Below are positions 55,440 through 64,000 of a DNA stretch of 64,000 bases, piece after piece. The position numbers and the translations under genes were made by a program. Position 1 is the first letter of the stretch; every line of letters begins with the position of its first letter. The stretch comes from Deltaproteobacteria bacterium (GTDB lineage: Bacteria > Myxococcota_C > UBA6777), in assembly GCA_002731275.1 (NCBI GenBank), contig PCBK01000018.1, positions 46,352 through 110,351 of the forward strand, read 5' to 3'. The notes under the pieces are model-generated. The model saw only the letters and a program-made list of their open reading frames with translations. It was not told the origin of the DNA and did not search any database.

Positions 55440-55549
55440 CAACTTCGAATCCTTTCGAATGAGATGTGGGAGTGCACAAAAAACGACATCGCAGCACAAC
55501 GGTTTGCTGTGTCTCGAAGATCATTGTCGCACAATGTGTGGGAAAAGTT

Positions 55550-55590
55550 GTGGTGAACTACTCGCGCCTAAAGGAGCGAGCTTCCAGTCG
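55550..55590 (-). ncRNA. tnpB right end / omega-RNA 3' region
   Basis: On the minus strand the sequence reads GGAAGCTCGCTCCTTTAG followed by GCGCGAGTAGTTCAC. The hairpin stem is CTCGC/GCGAG and the tnpB stop TAG lies in its loop, the typical place where the omega-RNA scaffold ends and the guide begins. Sequence beyond (starting CACAACTTTTCC) would be the guide. Upstream extent is not marked. Confidence 0.55.
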
Positions 55591-56958
55591 CGTGAGCGAC
55601 CTTCTTTTTTGACGACTCACAGCCATGTGCGCCCACAGCTTCCGCCGTTTGCGTCTTCTCATTGGCTCCTCGTCCAGTATCACGCCGGAGAACCCCCCGT
55701 TGTGACAACTCCGTTCCAGAGTCCTGTATCAGATTGATTGCTCGTTTCTTTAACACTTTCGCTGCGTTGACGTCAGCATTCTCGCGATGCCCACAACCCA
55801 AACATACAAAAAGCTCTCTTCTTTTCCGATTGTCCGGGTGAGTGTGGCCGCAATCTGCACACTCTTGAGAGCTTTGGTACGCGCTTACTTTGAAAACCAC
55901 TTTCGAAGCACGATGTGCTTTGTATTCCGTAAACTTCTCCAACTGATACCATCCCACCGACAGGATCGCCTTGTTGAGTCCTGCTTTTCTTTTGGCACCA
56001 TTTGGCAAAAAACGACCTGTTTGCTCGTCTACTTTGGCTTTTGGTCGCTTTGTCATTTGTTTCGTCTTCAGATCTTCGAAGATCAGCACGCAGGCATTCT
56101 TGACCAGCTTTTTGCTCGTTTTGTGATTGAAATCCTCTCGGATATTCGCCTGTTTCTCGTAGCTACGAGCGATACGCCACTTCTTTTTCTGTCTCCTGTT
56201 TGAACCCTTTTCTCCCCTGTGCATCGCCTTTTGCAATTGCTTTCTCTTGCGCTCTTCGCGTTGCAGACTCTTCTTCTGTTCAGGAGAAAAATCATAGCTT
56301 GCATCGGTCGTTTGGGCAGGACAACACGTCCCTCGATCTATGGCTTCGACCATGTTTCCAACTCTTGTGTCGTCCTGGTTTGCAAAACATCCAGATGCTC
56401 TTGTTTTGTCTTCAGCTCGCTTTCATCGATGGGATCGTCATAACAGAAGGACACCCAGTAACGACCATTCTTCTTTTTGACACGTATCGATTTGGGTTCT
56501 TTGAACTTTCGGTGCGTTTTGAGCACCAAAAAACCGATGTTGTTGCTCTTTGTTCCGATGAACAAACGAGTCACACCGTCTGGATAGAGCTGGAATTCGA
56601 AGAGTTCCCGGGTCAGGTGAATGCTGATGTTGTCGTGCTTTTTCTTGCGCCTGGGTTTTCCACATTTGCCCTTGATGAAGTTGTTGTACGTTTTGTACCA
56701 GTTGACGGCGCTGTTACGCAGAATCTGACTTGGACATTGGGATAGCCAGGGGGTCAGCTCTTTGTCTTTAAACTGACTGTATTTTTGATCGACAGGAGCA
56801 TATGTGCCCACGGGAAGGTATTTGCGGGCAAATGTGGTGTAGTAACGATGCTCATCACATTTTGCGTTCCAGATCACACGAGCACAACCAATCCACTGAC
56901 TCAATGTGAGTCTTTGTTCCGGTGTGGGTAGGGCCTGGAATCGAATCCCCATCAACAT
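55568..56958 (-). pseudogene. tnpB: TnpB RNA-guided nuclease, single-base frameshift
   Basis: The N-terminal part (from ATG 56958, AAGGAG 7 nt upstream: MLMGIRFQALPTPEQRLTLS) ends at a TAG at 56338-56340. The C-terminal part is in another frame that opens at 56353. One base lost near 56353 (ACATGG for ACaATGG) would explain it. RuvC residues are all present: Asp in AIDRG, Glu in LIFEDLKTK, and Asp in ENADVNAAK. The CADC/CLGC zinc finger is intact. The C-terminus reads GSSLL-stop. Probably inactive unless frameshifting rescues it. Confidence 0.85.
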
Positions 56959-57019
56959 TTTGTTGCTCCTTTGTTGGCTGTTTGGTAAGGTAGCACATCC
57001 CCTGAAAGGAGTCAAGCAT

Positions 57020-57505
57020 ATGAAAAAAGAATATGAGTGGAGAACCGGAAGAAGCTGTATTTACGAGCTTCAATATCATCTAGTCTTTGTAACAAAATAC
57101 AGGAGAGGGGTTTTTACAGCAGAGCATCTGCAGCGGTTGGAGGAGGTCTTCAGACAGACCTGTGAGCAAATGGAGGGAGAATTACTGGAATTTTCGGGAG
57201 AAAGCGAACATGTACATCTGTTGGTGAGCTTGCCGCCAAAAAGAGCGGTCTCGAATGTGGTGGGAAAGCTCAAGGGAAAATCGTCGTATGTGCTGCGCAA
57301 AGAATTTGGCGAAGAGCTGAAAGAGAAGTTGTGGGGAAAACATTTGTGGAGCCCAAGCTACTGTGTGGTATCGTGTGGAGGAGCTCCCCTCGAAGTGATC
57401 AAAAAATACATCGAAGAACAACAAAAACCACCAGGCAAAATATCAGTAGAACGCTCTCGAAGAGTAATACAACAACACAAACAAAAACAAAAAGTTGCCC
57501 ACTAA
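57020..57505 (+). CDS. tnpA: IS200-type Y1 transposase TnpA
   Basis: 161 residues. The HUH motif is HVHLLVSLPP and the catalytic Tyr lies in EVIKKYIEEQ. The start LQYHLVFVTKYRRGVF is typical. AAAGGAG precedes the ATG at 57020. It moves the element as single-stranded DNA. Intact, so the element might still transpose. Confidence 0.92.
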   Translation: MKKEYEWRTGRSCIYELQYHLVFVTKYRRGVFTAEHLQRLEEVFRQTCEQMEGELLEFSGESEHVHLLVSLPPKRAVSNVVGKLKGKSSYVLRKEFGEELKEKLWGKHLWSPSYCVVSCGGAPLEVIKKYIEEQQKPPGKISVERSRRVIQQHKQKQKVAH

Positions 57506-57605
57506 CTCGCCCCTGAAGAAGCGAGACTGCGTGGGCTTGATCTCGTTCAAGAGTGAGACGCAAAGGAGAAGAAAAAAATCAAAAGTAGATCGGGATGCGT
57601 TTTAG

Positions 57606-58757
57606 TTAGTAACGCATGAGCTGAAGTTCACGAAGGGTTTGATCGAGGTGAGGGAAGGACTGAAGGAGCTTTTGGTAGGCTTGTTTGGAGAGCTGGAGCA
57701 ACAAACCACCTTCAGGAACAGCGATCGTGACTTTTGAGGGCTCACTGCGAAAGAACGAGGGCGCGCCAAAGACGTCCCCTTCGTTGAGTTCGCCGATCAC
57801 ACCTCGCCCCTGAACAGAGACCGTTCCTTTCCCGTGCATCAAGATAAAGAGCCCCGAAGAAGGTACGCCTTCGCGGACAATCTCCGCACCAACATCAGCC
57901 GTATGCATCGTAAAAGTCTGTAAAAAGCGCATGCGCTCTTTTTCACCAAGCTCGGCGAAGAGTCTATTGGAACGCATGAGGTTACTGACGAGTCGCATCC
58001 GGATCAGCGTGCGGATTTGGGGGATCAGAGAGGGGTGCATGCCACCGAGCTGAGAGAGCAGATGGGCGTCGATCTTCCAGGCCATAAGAAGAGTCTCTGC
58101 GACGACAGAGGCGCGCCTGGAGTTGGCTGTCAGGAGGGAGATTTCCCCCATCACTGCAGGCGCATCGAGTTGCGCGAGTTCGACCTGTCCACCGTCGGAG
58201 CGCTCCTGTACGACACGCATACGCCCTTGGGTGACGAGGAAGCAAGAGCGATCTCTGGTGCCCTGTTTGATCAGCAATTCACCGCGCTGAAGGGGAACTG
58301 GGACCATGTTTTTGGCGAGGACGCTTAAAAGAGGTTCGGGAAGATCGCCAAAGATCGGGATATCAGGCATGGAGACAAAGTTTGTGATATCGACGTCGGA
58401 GACTTCTTTGCCGAGCTGGACGCCGAGCTGGATCAAGAGTTTGGTGTCTTTTGGTAGCTGCAGCGCGTTACGAGGTTTGGGCGCGACAGGCCGAGTCGCT
58501 CGTGAAGGAGGTGCGTGCATATAGGCTTTCACGACTTCATCGATGAAGATATTCTGCCTCTCTCCAGGCATATGAAGGCGACAAATGGAGAGTGCATCGA
58601 AAAAGTCACCTCTCGCAGCCGCAACGCGCGCAGCCGCCTCCCACACCGTATCGTAATGGGGTACATTAAATTGCTGCAACATCATCGCGAGATCGGCACG
58701 CGCTCGTGTCGAACCAGGCTGTTGGGCGACTGCCAGGATGGCATCTTGTAATCGCAT
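57606..58757 (-). CDS. Protein with two cyclic-nucleotide-binding domains
   Basis: 383 residues. After ~120 helical residues come two cNMP-binding beta-barrels: about 130-245 (IFGDLPEPLLSVLAK, GRMRVVQERSDGGQVELAQL, AVMGEISLLT) and 255-375 (RLFAELGEKERMRFLQTFT, GVIGELNEGDVFGAPSFF). Neither has a clear full phosphate-binding cassette (GE..L....RAS appears only as GEISLLTANSRRAS). No HTH, so it is not a Crp-type regulator by itself. GAGGAG precedes the ATG. Ligand and partner unknown; divergent from the kinase gene. Confidence 0.85.
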   Translation of the reverse strand: MRLQDAILAVAQQPGSTRARADLAMMLQQFNVPHYDTVWEAAARVAAARGDFFDALSICRLHMPGERQNIFIDEVVKAYMHAPPSRATRPVAPKPRNALQLPKDTKLLIQLGVQLGKEVSDVDITNFVSMPDIPIFGDLPEPLLSVLAKNMVPVPLQRGELLIKQGTRDRSCFLVTQGRMRVVQERSDGGQVELAQLDAPAVMGEISLLTANSRRASVVAETLLMAWKIDAHLLSQLGGMHPSLIPQIRTLIRMRLVSNLMRSNRLFAELGEKERMRFLQTFTMHTADVGAEIVREGVPSSGLFILMHGKGTVSVQGRGVIGELNEGDVFGAPSFFRSEPSKVTIAVPEGGLLLQLSKQAYQKLLQSFPHLDQTLRELQLMRY

Positions 58758-59115
58758 TTTGACTCCTCAACCAACGATCGCAAAAGGGAATGAAAACTTC
58801 GCAAAGTGTAACAGGCCTTACACAAGAGCACAAGAAAGACAAACACCTCTGCTGAGAAACTGCCGATGGCACAATCTATCAAGAGACAAAGGCACAACCC
58901 CTTCCCCTATATACGCCAGTCTTTATCTTGACGATGTCTTTGGCCAGTGATAACATCCCATCGCAAAACAGGCTCATACAGCCCATAAAAACGCAAGGAT
59001 ATCAACAAGATTTGGACCAAAGAGGGTCTGGCTTGTACGACAACATATATACCGGTGAATTCGCCCTCGCGAAACCATTTGGCTCAAATCAAAGCGCACG
59101 CTTTCGGATGGATGG
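58758..59115. other. Divergent intergenic region
   Basis: 358 bp between the cNMP-binding-domain gene (-) and the kinase gene (+). It contains the palindrome at 58806-58823. No ORF supported. Confidence 0.5.
58806..58823. promoter_or_regulatory. CRP/FNR-type palindrome
   Basis: GTGTAA-CAGGCC-TTACAC is a perfect inverted repeat with the TGTxA-N6-TxACA layout of CRP-family sites, 49 bp before the cNMP-binding-domain gene start. Confidence 0.5.
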
Positions 59116-61278
59116 ATGACATCTCAAAAACAGATTGAACAGGTTTTGCTCAAGCGCGGGTTTGTCACACCAGACCAACTCGTCAAAGCCAGAGCCGCAC
59201 AGTCAAAAAATCACGCAGACATCGGCCATATTCTCGTTGGAATGGATCTGTTGACGCGCGACGAGTTGCGTCAGGTCATCCAAATCGCCCGCCAGGAAGA
59301 TGACTCATTCGCCGACACGATGGCCCCCACCCCCGTCATCAAGCAGCCCGGGCCTTCCAACACGAGGAGCGCCAAAGCGATCGGGCAAATCACTCCAAAA
59401 GGCCACACTCCACCAAAAGGGAAATCCTCTTCTCCAACCAAAAAGAAGCCATCCTCCGGCCCCATCAAAAAAGCCATCGTAGGCAACTCAGTCTGCCCCA
59501 GATGCAACCACAAACACCTCCGCCCTGAGAGCGTCTGCCACAAGTGCAATGCGCTCATGATGCCCCAACAAAAGAAAGATAAACTCGTCGGGAAAACACT
59601 CGGGGAACGTTACCTGCTCAACGGAAAACTCGGTGCAGGCGGTATGGGCATGGTCTACCACGCGACCGACACGGAAGCAGACGAGTTCATCGCCGTCAAG
59701 ATCCTCCCCATGCAGCTCAACACAGACGAACAGGTGCTCAAACGCTTCCAACGTGAAGCTGACGTACAGGCCTCGCTCAAGCACCCACATATCGTCCGCA
59801 CGATCGGCCACGGCGTCGAAGAAGACATCGGCTGCTACCTCGCGATGGAGCTGCTCGTCGGGCAGGACTTCAAGGCGTACCAAAAGAAACACCTCGCGCT
59901 TGGTGCACCTGAGCTGCTTCGGTTCTTTGGACATGTCTGCGACGCCATGTCACATAGCCATAAAATCGGAGTCATCCACCGCGACCTCAAACCAGCCAAT
60001 ATCTTCCTAGGACACAACGACATCCATCCCCTCGAACAAGTCAAAATCATCGACTTCGGGATCGCCAAGCTGACCTCGGATGAAGTCACACAGCTCACCG
60101 CAACAGGCATGTTCCTCGGCACCCCCTCCTATATGTCTCCAGAACAGGCGAGTGGACAAAAACAGCTCGATCATCGCTCCGACATCTACACTCTCGGGAT
60201 CATCCTCTTTGAAACACTCACAGGACAGACCCCCTTTCTCGGTGAACACCTCGCCAAGATCCTGATGGATCACATTTACACACAACCACCACAGCTCAAC
60301 CAGCTGCGTCCCAACGTACACTTTCCGGCCAAGCTGCAAAACTTCATGGACAGCGTCCTCGCCAAAGACCCCGACGCACGCCCCTCCTCCATGCAAGAGT
60401 TCAAAGAGCGACTTGAAGACGCTGTCAACAGCGCGAGCAAAGACTTTTGGGGTCCCGTCCCTGCGCAAAGTGGTGTGGAGAGAGAGCTCGAAGAATCCCT
60501 CCACAAAGAAGCCAACAAGCTGCTGACAGAGCACAAATATCCTCCCCTTCCAGAGGGACTCACGCCGATGCAATTGTTCTCCCGACTCGCGCTGCGTATG
60601 CGCGACCTCGGCGATAATAACGACACCCTCACGAGCGCGCTTGTCGGTGCCCTGCTCGATCAGGATATGCACATCTCCTCCCCAAGCCTCGACGCGCTCC
60701 CTGCGAGCAGCTACGCTTCACTCGACAGCATCCCTGCCGTTGGACAAACCCCCGGCACAGGCTCTCACTCATCGCTGCCACATCTCCCAAGGAGACAAAC
60801 AGGCTCCGTACGCACTCTACGCAGCAAAAGAAGCACACAGGCCAAAGGCATCCCCACGATCAAACCCCCTGTGCGTACGCTCAAACCCACAGGAAAAAAT
60901 CGCATCGTCCATCCCCCTCCAGGGGCTGCCAAGCGAGGCAACTCACGTCGTGGACAGTTTCTCTTTTTGATCGTATTTGTGGCCATCGCGATCGGCGGGA
61001 TCGGCTTCTTTGTCTGGTCACAGCTCGGAAAAAAGAAGACGCCACCGACCAAACGCTCGCAAATCACCACGCGTCGCACGCCCCCCAATATACGAGGAAA
61101 GGCGACCAAAACACCTGCACAAAAGAAAAGGCAGGTGAAGACGCGCAAGGTGAAAAAGGCAAAGACGCGAAAGAGACGCCGCATACGCAAAAAGCAAACT
61201 AAACTCCGGCGAACGAAACTTCGGCGAACGAAACTTCGGCGAACAAAGAGCCGAAAGAGGCCCACACCAAGAAGATAA
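59116..61278 (+). CDS. Membrane-anchored Ser/Thr protein kinase with zinc ribbon
   Basis: 720 residues. Residues 1-60 form a helical T2SSE-N/MshEN-like region (QIEQVLLKRGFVTPDQLVKA). A CPRC...CHKC zinc ribbon lies near 130-155. The kinase domain (~160-435) has GAGGMGMVY, AVKILP, HRDLKPAN (His288, Asp290), DFG and SPEQ, all intact. A single membrane helix (~615-640) is followed by a very basic tail with TKLRR repeats. The ribosome site is weak. It lies 93 bp before the HEAT-like gene, same strand. Substrate unknown. Confidence 0.92.
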   Translation: MTSQKQIEQVLLKRGFVTPDQLVKARAAQSKNHADIGHILVGMDLLTRDELRQVIQIARQEDDSFADTMAPTPVIKQPGPSNTRSAKAIGQITPKGHTPPKGKSSSPTKKKPSSGPIKKAIVGNSVCPRCNHKHLRPESVCHKCNALMMPQQKKDKLVGKTLGERYLLNGKLGAGGMGMVYHATDTEADEFIAVKILPMQLNTDEQVLKRFQREADVQASLKHPHIVRTIGHGVEEDIGCYLAMELLVGQDFKAYQKKHLALGAPELLRFFGHVCDAMSHSHKIGVIHRDLKPANIFLGHNDIHPLEQVKIIDFGIAKLTSDEVTQLTATGMFLGTPSYMSPEQASGQKQLDHRSDIYTLGIILFETLTGQTPFLGEHLAKILMDHIYTQPPQLNQLRPNVHFPAKLQNFMDSVLAKDPDARPSSMQEFKERLEDAVNSASKDFWGPVPAQSGVERELEESLHKEANKLLTEHKYPPLPEGLTPMQLFSRLALRMRDLGDNNDTLTSALVGALLDQDMHISSPSLDALPASSYASLDSIPAVGQTPGTGSHSSLPHLPRRQTGSVRTLRSKRSTQAKGIPTIKPPVRTLKPTGKNRIVHPPPGAAKRGNSRRGQFLFLIVFVAIAIGGIGFFVWSQLGKKKTPPTKRSQITTRRTPPNIRGKATKTPAQKKRQVKTRKVKKAKTRKRRRIRKKQTKLRRTKLRRTKLRRTKSRKRPTPRR
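61200..61245 (+). repeat. 15-bp tandem repeat in the kinase tail
   Basis: Three in-frame copies of a unit like AAACTTCGGCGAACG encode repeated TKLRR. The coding tail is basic and probably variable in length. Confidence 0.8.
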
Positions 61279-61371
61279 TCGCCGCTCACACAGATTTGTA
61301 GATTCGTTCGAAAGACTCTCAACTCCCTCACGCACCATCTGCTCATAGAGGGAACGCAAAAAGGTCGTCTG

Positions 61372-63891
61372 ATGAGGACAAAAAAAGGCTCTATTCTTCT
61401 CGAAGAAATCCCCCACCCTAAACAGGACGAAATCATCGACTTTGTGCGTCATATCCGTGCTGTCTTTACAGCACACAAGATGTACCCTGTTGGTCACCAG
61501 ATGATCATTCGTAGCATCGAACGACTCTACCACCATCTACAAAAACTCTTCCACACGTATCCTCTCCTCGTCGTCAGCCTCAACGACAATCACTTTGAGC
61601 TCAATGGCGACCGCATGACGCGCTCTGCACCCGAGCGACAATTTGCAGAAGAAGAACTCCCCGACTTGCTCCAAAAGCAAGGCATTGAAACACTCGTCTT
61701 CAGCCCCGAAACCATGATCCAGGACCTGATCAACCTCTTCTCGTTGATCATGGCCAAAAAAGACACCTCCGTAAAACCTAAGCTCGAACGCATCCAGAGC
61801 ACGATGCCCTCCGTTCAGCTCAACGCCAGCATCATCCGTCGCAACACCAGCGACAAAGTCCGCGACAAGCTCTCCATCGAAGAGCTCGTGCAGAGCATGG
61901 ATCGCGATGCCCTCCTTCAAGAGCTGGGGCTTGACCCAGACAACCTCCCCCCTGAGATCCAAGAGCAGCTCGAACGCGCTGAGCAAGCCAAACAACAAGA
62001 GCAACCCCAGCAACTCAGTCCGGACGAGATGATCGAGCAACTCCCAGAGTTTGTTCGCTCAGGTCACTTTGTACAAGATCTCCTCTCCCAATCCCCCTAT
62101 GCACAACGTTGGCCTGGCATCTGGTCTGGCCAGCAGCCAGCACCAACAGGCGGACACAACGAGTTCACAGAGTTCCCCATAGCAGAAGAGCCACCTCAAC
62201 ATCTCTCCTCACAAAGTCTCGACGCGATCGCACCCTTTCAGAGCTCCACGCAGCTGCCTGCAAAAAATCGGCTCGACTCCATCGACTGGAACGCTTTTCG
62301 CAATCGTCCCGTCACGGACTTTCCCTCTCACCTGCAACCTGAGTCCATCGTCCAAAGTGATCAATTCTCCGAACTCATGCGCACAGGGCAATTCCTCGAA
62401 TATCTGAAGACCTACTTTGGCCAACAGAAAAAACTCAGCCAACGGCTTCAACTCGGTGACCCCGAGGCACAAGAGGATCTCGAATCTCCCTACACAAAAG
62501 CCCAAATCCAGGAATCTGTCGATCACCTGACGGAGTCGCTCTACCACATCCAAAACACGCCCTTCTTTGAGCAAATGCAGCGACAGATCACCAGCCAAGT
62601 GACCACAATGGTCCCCGAGCTCTTTAACGAATACCTGCTCAAGCTCACGAGTAACAACCACGTCCAAACAACCCTTCGCAACAGTATCCTGCAAGATATC
62701 AGCCCCGAAAAACTCGTCGAATCACAAGATGAATTACTCGGACAAATGGAAGCTGGTGAGCACGAAGAAGATCCGGCACAGGCCAGCGAGCTGCTTCAGG
62801 CTATGGTCCAACGACAACTCACCGCTGGTACGCTCAAGGACGTGAGACGTATGCTCGGACTCATGGAGAAAAAACAAGAAAACTCCGCGAGTCTCCATCA
62901 AAGCACTGAGCAGATCAATAGCCTCTTGACCTCCCATGACAACGTCTCGCAGTTGATGGAGCAGGGACTCCAACGAGAGGCCGGTGAGGAAGCTCGTAAG
63001 TTGCTCGCACAGCTCGCAGATAAGACAGCAGTCCAGTGCCTGACAGAGGTGTTCAAGCAGCAAAACAACGACACAAAGCTCAACCTGATCGAGCTCTCCA
63101 TCGATGTCTTAAAGGACGCCTCACCGGAGAAACGAGAGGCAGGACTCGCACCTCTCCTCCAACAGATCGATGCGTTTGATCAACACGCAGAACAACAAGT
63201 CCTGCTCATGGAGCTTGGACGACAGTACGCACCGAGCCAATTTGAGAAGTACATTCTCAAGAGCCTCAGCCAGACACAAGCACCACAAAAACGGACAGAG
63301 CTGCTTCAACAGGCGATCAGCCACGACTCCCCCAACCTGCGTGCGCTCTTTCAAAAACTCGTCTTGCAACGCTCGTTCTCCCAAAACCCGGAGCAAGAGG
63401 AACTCGTCCTTCAATACTTGCACAAAACCGAGACCCTGAACGCGGTCGGACTGATCGAGAGCTGGATCCTCGACGAAGAGTCAAAGCACTCGATGAGACA
63501 AAGCGCGATCTGGATCATGGGGGCCTTCCATAATGAAGAATCCCTCGCAGTGCTCGGTAAAATCTTATGTCAGCAACATATCGTCAATGAAAAGAAAGAA
63601 CATGTTTACGACGAAGCCCTCCGCTTTCAAGCGCTCCACGCGCTCACCCGCTTCAACCGTACACGTGTCGGCCCCCTCCTCAACCACGCCAAAAAAGATC
63701 CCTCACTGCTGATCAAAACATACGCAGAAGAGCTCCTCAAAGACGTCTCCATAGAGAAACAAGATGTCCCCAAAGAGGTCCTCTACTCCGCCGAAACGCT
63801 CGCGACAGAGCAGCTCGTCCTCGACGGCGAAGAGAGTGCTGGACTCCTCGATAAGCTCAAGAAACTCCCCAGCCTCTTTCGCAAAGAATAG
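61372..63891 (+). CDS. Large HEAT-like repeat protein
   Basis: 839 residues, Gln/Leu/Glu-rich. The N-terminal ~130 residues (HIRAVFTAHKMYPVGHQMII, SLNDNHFELNGDRM) resemble N-terminal domains of deltaproteobacterial HEAT/HD-type proteins. A Gln/Glu-rich middle (~190-290) follows. The last ~250 residues form HEAT-like helix pairs (RQSAIWIMGAFHNEESLAVLGKIL, ALRFQALHALTRFNRTRVGPLL). AAAGGTCG precedes the ATG. Probably a scaffold linked to the kinase upstream; no enzyme motif seen. Confidence 0.75.
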   Translation: MRTKKGSILLEEIPHPKQDEIIDFVRHIRAVFTAHKMYPVGHQMIIRSIERLYHHLQKLFHTYPLLVVSLNDNHFELNGDRMTRSAPERQFAEEELPDLLQKQGIETLVFSPETMIQDLINLFSLIMAKKDTSVKPKLERIQSTMPSVQLNASIIRRNTSDKVRDKLSIEELVQSMDRDALLQELGLDPDNLPPEIQEQLERAEQAKQQEQPQQLSPDEMIEQLPEFVRSGHFVQDLLSQSPYAQRWPGIWSGQQPAPTGGHNEFTEFPIAEEPPQHLSSQSLDAIAPFQSSTQLPAKNRLDSIDWNAFRNRPVTDFPSHLQPESIVQSDQFSELMRTGQFLEYLKTYFGQQKKLSQRLQLGDPEAQEDLESPYTKAQIQESVDHLTESLYHIQNTPFFEQMQRQITSQVTTMVPELFNEYLLKLTSNNHVQTTLRNSILQDISPEKLVESQDELLGQMEAGEHEEDPAQASELLQAMVQRQLTAGTLKDVRRMLGLMEKKQENSASLHQSTEQINSLLTSHDNVSQLMEQGLQREAGEEARKLLAQLADKTAVQCLTEVFKQQNNDTKLNLIELSIDVLKDASPEKREAGLAPLLQQIDAFDQHAEQQVLLMELGRQYAPSQFEKYILKSLSQTQAPQKRTELLQQAISHDSPNLRALFQKLVLQRSFSQNPEQEELVLQYLHKTETLNAVGLIESWILDEESKHSMRQSAIWIMGAFHNEESLAVLGKILCQQHIVNEKKEHVYDEALRFQALHALTRFNRTRVGPLLNHAKKDPSLLIKTYAEELLKDVSIEKQDVPKEVLYSAETLATEQLVLDGEESAGLLDKLKKLPSLFRKE

Positions 63892-63897
63892 GCACCC

Positions 63898-63960
63898 TCA
63901 ATTTACCGCAAAAAGGAGGCAGAAGGCCCTGCTCTTTAGGGCAGGGATGAATGCCCGCCC
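63898..63960 (+). mobile_element. Orphan tnpB right-end remnant
   Basis: Reads ...EAEGPAL-stop, with the TAG in the loop of CCCTGC-TCTTTAGG-GCAGGG (63927-63946), followed by GATGAATGCCCGCCC. This is the layout of IS200/IS605 right ends, as in the element at 55550. No tnpB lies upstream, so it is a solitary remnant. It may also act as the terminator of the preceding gene. Confidence 0.5.
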
Positions 63961-64000
63961 TTGTTTTGTCCCTCTTTTCTTTCTTTTTTTCTTGCACAAA

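Larger units (their letters stand above)
55550..57530. mobile_element. IS200/IS605-family element
   Basis: It holds divergent tnpA (+) and tnpB (-, frameshifted), as in IS605. Matching imperfect-palindrome ends are at 55561-55580 and 57506-57525 (17 of 20 positions identical, CTCGC ... GCGAG). These are the right end (by tnpB) and left end (by tnpA). Exact cleavage points were not determined. Confidence 0.88.

Overview
The window looks like a chromosomal segment of a Gram-negative deltaproteobacterial-type organism, most likely Myxococcota or the Bradymonadia relatives. I infer this from gene content, not from a marker-gene tree. The clues are large secreted Cys-rich proteins with MopE-type and Stigma-like motifs, a matrixin protease ending in a Cys + membrane helix + Arg cluster (MYXO-CTERM-like), a membrane-anchored Ser/Thr kinase, many TPR proteins, and a DUF4175-MoxR-DUF58-BatA operon. 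Base composition is near half GC by eye. Shine-Dalgarno sequences (AGGAG/GGAG) are clear before most genes and were used to correct many starts.

Layout. 1-14 kb: a partial Kazal/VWC-like secreted protein, a convergent Cys-rich lipoprotein, a C45-type Ntn hydrolase, a TPR protein, a TruC-like pseudouridine synthase, an isopenicillin-N-epimerase-like enzyme, two long hairpins, hutI and a secreted beta-propeller. 14-23 kb: an Imm5-like orphan, a membrane protein, a 2H phosphodiesterase divergent from a NUDIX hydrolase, topoisomerase III, pgi and a shortened GlmU-like nucleotidyltransferase. 23-31 kb: a secreted protein translationally coupled to the matrixin, then rplU-rpmA, obg, and an ABC exporter operon with a small membrane partner. 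31-42.5 kb: a voltage-sensor/RCK channel with an unusual filter, then the long DUF4175 / TPR-gluzincin / MoxR / DUF58 / BatA-vWA cluster. 42.5-48.4 kb: a MalT-like LuxR regulator, a membrane-fused iodothyronine-deiodinase-like protein, a DUF418/YeiB-like membrane protein and a DUF6326-like gene.

48.4-52.4 kb holds the most interesting locus. A compact minus-strand operon encodes an AAA ATPase of the DUF3696 type, a TOPRIM-like protein and a DUF262 protein. It fills nearly all the space between two copies of an ~89-bp direct repeat. The left copy is the intact 3' end of the DUF6326 gene; the right copy is a decayed remnant with an in-frame stop. This looks like a small defence cassette inserted at a gene 3' end and resembles PARIS/OLD-type ATPase-TOPRIM systems with a DUF262 partner added. 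A 24-bp tandem array lies just outside it.

52.6-64 kb: a TPR protein, an Ala/Gly-rich repetitive protein, an IS200/IS605 element (intact tnpA, frameshifted tnpB), a double cyclic-nucleotide-binding-domain protein, a Ser/Thr kinase and a HEAT-like protein. At the window end there is an orphan tnpB right-end remnant. No rRNA, tRNA or CRISPR array was recognised.
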